DNA from: Oscillospiraceae bacterium
GTDB taxonomy: Bacteria; Bacillota_A; Clostridia; Oscillospirales; JAAYXM01
Length of the DNA: 11,097 bases
Direction: 5' to 3'
NCBI GenBank assembly: GCA_017408185.1
Contig: JAFQVE010000508.1
Coordinates: forward strand, 1 to 11,097
Shown piece by piece: positions 1 to 6,400 of the stretch. The notes beneath the pieces were generated by a model. That model was given only the letters and a program-made list of their open reading frames with translations. It was not told where the DNA came from and searched no databases. Every line of letters starts with the position of its first letter. The first letter of the stretch is position 1. The position numbers and the translations under genes are program-made.

Positions 1-52
1 CTCGATGTGCATATAAAAGGAAGATAGAATACGAACAAAACAGAAGAAAATG

Positions 53-72
53 GGGCTGTAGCAAAACAGCCC
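53..72. repeat. Short hairpin, 7-bp perfect stem
   Basis: Bases 53-59 (GGGCTGT) pair perfectly with 66-72 (ACAGCCC) around a 6-base loop. The left arm overlaps TGGGGCT at 51-57, which is also complementary to AGCCCCA at 277-283, so two alternative pairings are possible. The loop sequence TGTAGCAAAA recurs in the hairpin at 284-321, which suggests the two ends of this region belong to one repeated element. No T-run follows, so this is not a simple terminator. Confidence 0.6.
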
Positions 73-76
73 AGAC

Positions 77-200
77 CGCATAAAGTGTAAAAGTGATATT
101 TTTTTGCAGATAACATCGAAAAGGTATATGGTATGAAGTTTGAAAGTAAATTGAAAATTCGGCAGAAGCCGAATTTGAGGATTTAGTTACACTTTATGCG
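77..200. repeat. 14-bp perfect inverted repeat enclosing a smaller hairpin
   Basis: Bases 77-90 (CGCATAAAGTGTAA) are the exact reverse complement of 187-200. The arms are 96 bases apart. Inside lies a second perfect hairpin: 155-163 (AAATTCGGC) with 168-176 (GCCGAATTT), loop AGAA. A T-run (TTTTTTT) occurs at about 100-106. I see no reading frame of interest between the arms. It could be a small non-autonomous mobile repeat or a structured RNA; the sequence alone does not decide. Confidence 0.6.
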
Positions 201-203
201 TAA

Positions 204-255
204 AGCAAATCGGACCTCTCGACGTACTTATGTACTACTTCGGGTCCGATTTGCT
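204..255. repeat. Long hairpin, 13-bp perfect stem (REP-like palindrome)
   Basis: Bases 204-216 (AGCAAATCGGACC) pair perfectly with 243-255 (GGTCCGATTTGCT). The 26-base loop itself contains a small palindrome, GTAC-TTAT-GTAC, at 224-235. No T-run follows on either side, so it is not a canonical intrinsic terminator. The form, a long GC-containing palindrome in an intergenic space, resembles interspersed REP-type palindromes. Whether it recurs in the genome is unknown from this window. Confidence 0.65.
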
Positions 256-283
256 CATTCTGCACTATTTTTCTAAAGCCCCA

Positions 284-321
284 AAGGGATTGTAGCAAAA
301 TGCATTTCGCTACAATCCCTT
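284..321. repeat. Long hairpin, 13-bp perfect stem
   Basis: Bases 284-296 (AAGGGATTGTAGC) pair perfectly with 309-321 (GCTACAATCCCTT). The stem can continue after one mismatch with AAA/TTT around the palindromic centre TGCA. It lies just downstream of the AraC-family gene's terminator when read on the minus strand, so it could act as a backup terminator or as a 3'-end stabilising structure, or it may be the boundary of the repeat cluster that starts near base 51. Confidence 0.65.
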
Positions 322-322
322 T

Positions 323-369
323 CGATAAAAAAAGCTCACAGCAAATTCATGCCGCGAGCTTTTTTATCG
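323..369 (-). terminator. Intrinsic terminator of the AraC-family gene, possibly bidirectional
   Basis: Left arm 323-337 (CGAT, seven A, GCTC) pairs with right arm 356-369 (GAGC, six T, ATCG) around an 18-base loop. Read on the minus strand, transcription leaving the regulator gene (stop codon at 372-374) meets the hairpin at once and then a run of seven T. Because the arms hold A- and T-runs on both sides, it can also end transcription coming from the left on the plus strand. Confidence 0.8.
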
Positions 370-371
370 TG

Positions 372-1415
372 TTATTTAAATTTCCAGCGAGGATCAATTA
401 CTCCGATTATGTTGTTGTGGGCGATTTCAATTTCCTCGTCGCTCATAACATTGAGCCAACTGAGCGTTGACATATAACGTTGAAAGAAAGATTCTCCGTA
501 AGTATGGCTACGCTCCAGCATATACGCACGAAGCTCGAGAGGGGAAAACCCGGTTGCGTTTTTTATAACATGGCGCATATGGCTGACGTCGTAAAAGCCG
601 CATTCCGCTGCAATGTCTGCAAGTGGAAGCTCGCTGAACCGCATAAGCCTGATCACGCTTTTCATTCGTATGTTATTATAAAAAGTATGAAAGGTTTGGC
701 CTGTGCATTCTCTGAATTTTTCACCGAAAGACCGTTGTGACATAAAAGAAACTTTCGACAGTTCGGAAAGTGTGAGTTCGCGCGTCGCGTTTTCGTTTAT
801 AAACTCCGTTGCGGTTTTTATAATCTCAAGTTGCTCTTTTGCGCGCTGAAGCTTAATGAATGAAAGTTCCTCCGGCGTTTTTCTCAGCATAAGCTCAAAA
901 ACACGAGAAATGTTCCTGTAAATTTTATCGGTATTCATATCAAGCTTTCGTGAAAATTCGGCATAAATCTCTTCGAAAAGAATATCTGCACATTCCTTTT
1001 CTTTACCGGAAAGGGAATTGTAAGGAGAAAGCAAAAGCTTGTCAAAGGCAGATGAAGCATAGTTCAACGGTTGGTATGGCATTATGTTTTTGCTTTGAAG
1101 ATCCTCGTAAATGTTTACGGATATGACACGTATCGCTTCAAGGTCAATATCGGATGCATCTACGGAATGTATGGTAAAGGGGTGTATTAACAAAAGGCTT
1201 CCAGGTGTCTGGATGATTTTCTCTCCGTTTACTGTTTGTGTGTATGTTCCGGAAATGGTATACCAGAGCTGAGGGAAATCATGCCAATGAGGGCCATCGA
1301 TTAACAACTGGTCAAGTGTGCGTATGGAAAACGGCAACGCACGGCTTACTTTATGCGATTCTTTAAGTGCAGGTCTCGGCATATTTCCGGGAATATACGG
1401 CGGTATTACGTTCAC
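372..1415 (-). CDS. AraC-family transcriptional regulator with N-terminal cupin-like sensor domain
   Basis: This 347-residue protein is a cytoplasmic DNA-binding regulator. Residues about 40-110 look like the AraC-type sugar-binding cupin: HWHDF at 43-47, a conserved-looking TPGSLLLIHP segment at 70-79 and a later His at 83. Residues about 201-300 form the AraC double helix-turn-helix: ELTLSELSKVSFMSQRSFG (213-231) is the first, and LPLADIAAECGF (263-274) opens the second, with the family-typical GF and TGFSPLELR ending. The start is GTG at 1413-1415, chosen because AGGGAG (complement of 1425-1430) lies nine bases upstream and a consensus promoter precedes it. About 47 residues follow the DNA-binding domain, a longer tail than usual for the family. 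It is divergent from the secreted-protein and lyase genes, so it is probably their activator responding to a glycan breakdown product; ligand and targets are inferred. Confidence 0.95.
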   Translation of the reverse strand: MNVIPPYIPGNMPRPALKESHKVSRALPFSIRTLDQLLIDGPHWHDFPQLWYTISGTYTQTVNGEKIIQTPGSLLLIHPFTIHSVDASDIDLEAIRVISVNIYEDLQSKNIMPYQPLNYASSAFDKLLLSPYNSLSGKEKECADILFEEIYAEFSRKLDMNTDKIYRNISRVFELMLRKTPEELSFIKLQRAKEQLEIIKTATEFINENATRELTLSELSKVSFMSQRSFGEKFRECTGQTFHTFYNNIRMKSVIRLMRFSELPLADIAAECGFYDVSHMRHVIKNATGFSPLELRAYMLERSHTYGESFFQRYMSTLSWLNVMSDEEIEIAHNNIIGVIDPRWKFK

Positions 1416-1440
1416 GATTGCTCACTCCCTTCTTTATTTA

Positions 1441-1470
1441 ATTATACCCCGAAGTGTAACGTGGTGTCAA
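1441..1470 (-). promoter_or_regulatory. Consensus promoter of the AraC-family gene
   Basis: On the minus strand TTGACA (plus-strand TGTCAA at 1465-1470) and TATAAT (plus-strand ATTATA at 1441-1446) are separated by 18 bases. Both hexamers match the sigma-A/sigma-70 consensus at all six positions. Predicted transcription start is near 1434, leaving a leader of about 19 bases that contains the AGGGAG ribosome binding site. The regulator is therefore probably made constitutively unless a repressor or autoregulation intervenes. Confidence 0.85.
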
Positions 1471-1502
1471 GAGTGAAAACCAAGAGAGGAATTCTGGAAA
1501 AG

Positions 1503-1534
1503 TTTGCGAGAATTTACCTTTGCTTTTCTTTGCG
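1503..1534 (+). promoter_or_regulatory. Candidate activator site: direct repeat TTTGCG
   Basis: TTTGCG followed by an A/G-rich stretch occurs at 1503-1508 (TTTGCGAGAA) and again at 1529-1534 (TTTGCGGAAA), 26 bases apart. AraC-family proteins often bind direct repeats next to the -35 region, and these flank the weak -35 candidate of the plus-strand promoter. The spacing is longer than the roughly two helical turns seen for AraC itself, so this is only a candidate. Confidence 0.25.
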
Positions 1535-1547
1535 GAAATGTTACAAT
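1519..1547 (+). promoter_or_regulatory. Probable extended -10 promoter for the secreted protein/lyase unit
   Basis: TGTTACAAT at 1539-1547 is an extended -10 element (TGn followed by TACAAT, five of six matches). The best -35 candidates 16-17 bases upstream, TTTGCT (1519-1524) or TTGCTT (1520-1525), match poorly, as expected of an activator-dependent promoter. The start would be near 1554, giving a leader of about 107 bases with small hairpins at 1581-1594 and 1591-1606. A second possible -10, TAAAAT at 1609-1614, lacks a good -35. Confidence 0.5.
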
Positions 1548-1660
1548 AATGGTGTTCAATGCGGTGATTTTGCCGTGTGTAAAGCTTACGCTTTTTCCTG
1601 AAAAAGGATAAAATCGTGAGATGAAAATATAAAACGAAAATTTTTGGGAGGAAGAACAGA

Positions 1661-3406
1661 ATGAAAAAACTATTATCAATTATCCTTGCGGCGGCGATGA
1701 TGCTCTCTCTCATCCCGTCAGTATTTGCATCGGGAGAGGAGTTTGAGCTTACCTTTGGCGAAGGTGGAATAAACACTTTTGTCAAGGGGAAGTCTAATAG
1801 ACATAGTGTCCAAATAACCAACAACAGAGTTGAATTTCTTGACGCTCGTACAGATACGTATGCAGGCAATAATGTCAGTACACACACGATGTATGTAGCG
1901 TTACCGTTTACAGCGAAAAACACGGGCACATATGAAATTCAATTAAAAACGGACAACCCTACAGATACATCTGCCGATGTCTCGATATTTATTGTTGAAG
2001 ATACAGGGACGTCCAGGTGTGGTAATCGAGCCGATCATGCGAAAAACTTGGAAGGAGAACAAACTCAGCTCGACGCAACCGAAGGCACAATGGCGTGCTA
2101 TTTCTTAGGTTGTGGAATGAACCAAAGTGATACGAATACAAAGGGAGACGATTACAGTACGGAATACGAGTATGGTTGGCGCGGACGCTTTAATTTCAGC
2201 AAAGCAAAAAAAGATACGTATGCTCCGGTAATCAACGGAAGCAAGGCTGCTACTACAGAGTTGGTTTCAGGAAAATCATATTACTTTATTCTGTATTGTG
2301 ACGATGAATCGGCTGAATTTGTGACCGAGACATACCTAACCGAAACAAGTACTAAGCTACGTCAGCATTTTTTCCTTTCAGGTATTAAGTTCGTTCCCGT
2401 TGAAGCGGCTGCAACTCCGGAAACGGTTTCGTTCATCGTTTCGGATGTTGAGGGGGTTACGGCAAAGATTGGCAGTGCCGATGTAGAAAAGGGGAAGGCT
2501 CAGAGTGCGGGATACGGAAAAACCCTTAGTCTTTCGGCAGTAAATACCGCTGATAAAATCTTCCGTTACTGGAAGAGCGGAAGCGCGGACAACGGCAGCT
2601 ACTACAGCAACCTGGCGAATATTGAGGTTCCGCTTGTTTCCAATATGACATTTACCGCAATATACGAGGACGTAGTCGCAACATCCGGAAAGAGCGTTCA
2701 GTTCTTTAATCAGAACAAAGCGTTCATTGATGAAAAGACAACTTCGGGAACAACTCTTCCGAAAAGTGATTTCCCGACTGCAACACTGAAAGGCTTTAGC
2801 GATTTCCTCGGATGGTATAAGAGCACAGAGGACCTTGAAGCAGGAAATAAATTTACAGAGGACACAGAGCTTACAGACGATGTAACCCGTGTTGTTGCAC
2901 AATTTGCCGAAACAGGAAAAACACTTTCCAATACTCTAAGAGTAAGCGGTACAGCAAAAGATAGCGTTGCATATGCAGAAGCGGTCGAATGTACGGGTGA
3001 TGATAAAACCACCGCATGGAAGCGTGATGGACGTGTTGTAAGCTACGGTAAGGATTACACATACTTTGCATGGGATATTGACACTGATATCACATCGTCG
3101 GATCGGTCTTGTGATGAAGTAACTCCCATTATAGTACTTGACAAAAATTCAAGCGGTGAATATATGATTGAGTATGATAAAAACGGTTACACGGTGCTTG
3201 AAGCAGGTATTCTTTTCGGCTCGGACAAATCTACTGTCGACAGCTACCTTTCAAAAGCAAAAGTATCCGAGCTTTCAGACCACGGTCAGTTTATGGCCGC
3301 GCCGAATGGAAATGAAGGCGCGCTTTACACCGGAGCACGCGGTTATCTTGTTTACGAGGATAATGGCGAAAAGAAAATCATCTATGCAAACACGTATATG
3401 GACTAA
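1661..3406 (+). CDS. Secreted multidomain protein of unknown function with InlB B-type repeat, N-terminal module shared with the downstream lyase
   Basis: I do not recognise this 581-residue protein as a characterised family. Residues 1-23 are a Sec signal peptide (MKKLL start, hydrophobic core, VFA cleavage). Residues about 24-248 resemble the N-terminal module of the next gene's product; common anchors are VAL...GxYxxxxKTxNPT (about 78-101), FNFS...YAPV (177-190) and LSGIxxVP (239-246). Residues about 254-336 look like a beta-rich repeat of the YWKSG...FTAIYE type. Residues about 344-415 match the Listeria/Bacteroides (InlB B) pattern, with FxxNxxFI, GFSDFLGWYKS and TELTDDV...VVAQF. Residues about 420-581 form a further domain ending in TGARGYLVYED and YANTYMD. 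There is no SLH, LPXTG or membrane anchor, so it is probably released or held by binding. GGAGG at 1647-1651, nine bases before the ATG, supports the start. It shares orientation with the lyase gene 75 bases downstream. A role in glycan binding or assisting the lyase is inference. Confidence 0.93.
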   Translation: MKKLLSIILAAAMMLSLIPSVFASGEEFELTFGEGGINTFVKGKSNRHSVQITNNRVEFLDARTDTYAGNNVSTHTMYVALPFTAKNTGTYEIQLKTDNPTDTSADVSIFIVEDTGTSRCGNRADHAKNLEGEQTQLDATEGTMACYFLGCGMNQSDTNTKGDDYSTEYEYGWRGRFNFSKAKKDTYAPVINGSKAATTELVSGKSYYFILYCDDESAEFVTETYLTETSTKLRQHFFLSGIKFVPVEAAATPETVSFIVSDVEGVTAKIGSADVEKGKAQSAGYGKTLSLSAVNTADKIFRYWKSGSADNGSYYSNLANIEVPLVSNMTFTAIYEDVVATSGKSVQFFNQNKAFIDEKTTSGTTLPKSDFPTATLKGFSDFLGWYKSTEDLEAGNKFTEDTELTDDVTRVVAQFAETGKTLSNTLRVSGTAKDSVAYAEAVECTGDDKTTAWKRDGRVVSYGKDYTYFAWDIDTDITSSDRSCDEVTPIIVLDKNSSGEYMIEYDKNGYTVLEAGILFGSDKSTVDSYLSKAKVSELSDHGQFMAAPNGNEGALYTGARGYLVYEDNGEKKIIYANTYMD

Positions 3407-3424
3407 TCATTAAATCACACAACA

Positions 3425-3456
3425 GGGGAGAATGGACGGGGTTCACTCTCCCTTTT
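3425..3456 (+). terminator. Terminator-like hairpin between the two plus-strand genes
   Basis: GGGAGA at 3426-3431 pairs with TCTCCC at 3447-3452. The stem extends inward after one A-C mismatch (T-A, G-C, G-T, A-T, C-G) to a 3-base loop, giving 12 pairs in a 27-base fold, and TTTT follows at 3453-3456. The short T-run suggests partial termination, so the lyase could be read through at lower level than the upstream gene. TATAAT at 3456-3461 with TGGACG 17 bases upstream (3433-3438) could be a second promoter, but its start would leave almost no leader before the ribosome binding site. Confidence 0.55.
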
Positions 3457-3464
3457 ATAATCCG

Positions 3465-3473
3465 AGGAAGGAG
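3465..3473 (+). promoter_or_regulatory. Strong ribosome binding site that fixes the lyase start
   Basis: AGGAAGGAG ends eight bases before the ATG at 3482. In-frame ATG codons at residues 5 and 8 have no comparable site at proper distance. Starting at 3482 also keeps the positively charged N-region of the signal peptide. Confidence 0.8.
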
Positions 3474-3481
3474 AACAATAT

Positions 3482-6400
3482 ATGAAAACTAAAATGAACA
3501 GAATGTTATCATTACTGCTCAGCTTAGCGCTTATAATATCCCTGCTTCCGGTGATGCCTGCATTTGCAACGGGGGTTGAGCAGAAGCTTGAAATATCTGA
3601 AATTATAGCAAAAAACACAAGTAGTGCTTCGGAATCAGTTGAGCTTGCCGGTTCTGCTCTTTCATGGCAAGGTATACAGGTTCGGAGATACAGTTCAGGG
3701 GGTACATCGACGCATCGTCAGTTCGTTGCGCTGAAGGTGAATGTTGCAACACCGGGCAAATATAATGTTTATTTTAAAACCAACAATCCTACGGAGATAT
3801 CCATTGCACCTGCGATTGCGATTGTAAAATACAATTCTGCAATGGACAGCGCAAAAAATACTAATGCGATTATCGAAACGAACGACAATCTTCTTGGCTA
3901 TTTCAACTTTTCAGCGGCAACTGCAGGAGAATATGCGCCGGTTACGAAGGATGGAAGTACCGATGGAGAAAAAATAACAGTAGAACTTGAATCAGGGGAC
4001 TATTGCGTTCTTTTTGCGGGAAACTTGACTTCCCACAGCCTTAATCCATATGCAAAAGATGCAGATGGGAATGTGGTTGAAACTACCACTGATGATGCAA
4101 GTAATAATGGAATAAAAACCAAGCAGGAAATGTATCTTTCAGGAATAAGGATTGTTCCGGAAGGACAGCCGGTTTCTGAGGATGAGGTTGTTCGCCTTCC
4201 CGAGAGCATAACAGCCGATGTGGGCGAGGGAGTTCTCAATGTCGGAACCTCGTATCCTGTTACGGTTACGGACAATAACGGAAAAACGCTTGCGGACGGT
4301 ATTGAGCTTTCTTACAAATCCGACGATGAAGATATTGCGACGGTAGATAACAGCGGAATACTAAAGCCGCTTGCACCCGGCAGGGCGAAAATCACGGTCA
4401 CAGCAAGCCTTGGTAAGGATAAAATATCGACGGAATTCGAAGTGAATATAATCGGTTCGAATTTGCTTAGCTTCAAGAAAGTGAACCACGGCGAATTTGA
4501 GCGGGATATTTACCTTACCGATAAGTCAAACATAACCGATCCTAAGCGTTCGTATTGGAAGGCAACGAAAAACGCTACAACGTATAATTATGAATATACG
4601 CTTCTGAGTGATGTTGTTTCCGAAATAACAGGTGAGAAAACAAATATTGCAAAATTCTCGCTTGCGCCGACGGGAAATTCCAACAAAATAAGAATTCAGA
4701 GCTATCAGGGCAGTCCGACCGGCTCGAGCGACCAGAGAAACATTGTGCAGGCAGAGGCGGGAAAGCTTTATGAATATACCGGCTATATAAAGAGCGAGAA
4801 CACAAACACGCTCCCGTCGGCAACGATGAGAGCTTATTATTACAATGACCTTACTTCAAACGGCGTGACGGTAAAGAGTATCGCCACATCTCCGTGGGCA
4901 GAAAAGAGCGGTGATCAGGACTGGACCAAATTCACGGTCGGAGCTCTTTATTTAAATTACGGATATACGGATGTTTATGGTCTGGAAACGCGTATGGACT
5001 TTACCGCAGCAGAGTGTAAGGGTGTGGATGTTCTTGTGTCGCATATTTCCGTTCACGAGGTTGCATTAGACCGTGCAGAGCTAACGGTTGCAGGAGAAAT
5101 TGAGAACTTGAGCTACGGAGACACAATTGAGACGAAACTCGCACTTTACTCAAACACCGGAACGCCCATAACAATCGGTGCGGCGCTTAGTGGTGACGAG
5201 ATTAAATATACTTCATCGAATGAGAATGTTGTGACAGTTGACGAAAAGACAGGTATCGTGACCGTGGTATCAGATGGTGAAACCACGATAAGCGCTGCCG
5301 TAACGATAAACGGCATAACCCGAAATGCTTCGTTACCGTTGAACATCGGCAGCGTCGGGCGTGTTATAAGCCGTGCTGTGGTTTCTTCCAATAAAACGGA
5401 TTTCCTCCGCGGCGAAACATCGAGAACAAGCTATAAGCTTTTCTACAATGACGGAGAAGAGTATACAGGAGATAGCACTGTTTACTACTATGAGAGCGAA
5501 AATCCCGGCATTGCTTCCGTTTCGCAGGATGGAGTTATCACCGCAAAGTCTGCGGGAAACACAAACATTCTTCTCAGGATAGAAGCTGACGGAAATGAGC
5601 TTTGCGGAGTACTTCCGGTTGCGGTTGCGGATCCTTTCCCTCTTGAACGTGCGGAAATCTATGGCGACAACACCGTTGAAGCCGGATTTGCAACACGCCT
5701 TTCGGTAAAGGCAACCCATGAGGGCGGAAAAGCGGCAAACCTTCACGCATGCACCGTAGCATTCTCGCTGGTTGATGAAGGAGACGCAGAGTATCTTACC
5801 GTAAATTCGGAAAGCGGTGAAATAACCGGAGTTAAAGAAAAGGACGGACCGGTTAATGTGATTGTTACCGTAACGTGCGGCGAGTCGAGCGTGGAAAGCG
5901 AAACATTCCCGATAACAGTAACTCCCAATTCTCCAAAGAGCCAGCTTATCGACTTCAGAAAGCCCGGAGCTGGATATGCCTATAATGTGTCGATGGATGA
6001 TTATGGTTGGGAGATAAACCGAGAAAAGACAGCAAACATAATCGGTACAGTGCCGACATCAAAGCTTCGTTGTTATGCTCAGGCGGTGCAGGCACAGATC
6101 ACAGAGGTGGGGAAAACTCAAAATGCTGAGCTTGCAATAGATGTTTGGGTTAACTATACCGGGTGGTATGATATAGATTTCTGCGGCGTGCTTTACTATA
6201 GAGGAGCAAATGATGCGGCACTCTATATGGATGGAAAATATATGGGCGATTTCAACTTCTGGACGGATACCACCGAGAACAGAAAAAACAACTCGCTTGT
6301 TTCGCTAAACACTATGTATCTTACAGAAGGGCGCCATACCTTCACTGTTCGGGCGATGAGTAAATGCCCTTCCGGAAGCTATGCATACGTGCTTCCTGCG

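Noticed and set aside
1..50. Possible 3' end of an upstream gene
   Set aside because: Plus-strand frame 1 stops at 25-27, frame 2 at 14-16 and frame 3 at 81-83. The few residues visible carry no recognisable motif, so no gene can be supported.
51..283. Insertion sequence or MITE with target-site duplication
   Set aside because: Inverted repeats are clear, but I found no flanking direct duplication or transposase remnant, so the mobile nature is not claimed as a feature.
480..740. 86-residue plus-strand frame
   Set aside because: It is antisense to the helix-turn-helix region of the AraC-family gene, which has clear family motifs; no ribosome binding site was seen.
1438..1929. 163-residue minus-strand frame crossing the divergent control region and the start of the secreted-protein gene
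   Set aside because: It overlaps the consensus promoter of the regulator and the signal-peptide coding region of the plus-strand gene, and shows no domain. Considered a chance frame.
3433..3461. TGGACG-17-TATAAT as an independent promoter of the lyase gene
   Set aside because: The -10 is perfect, but it overlaps the terminator-like hairpin and would start transcription at about 3468, inside the ribosome binding site. Kept only as a remark.
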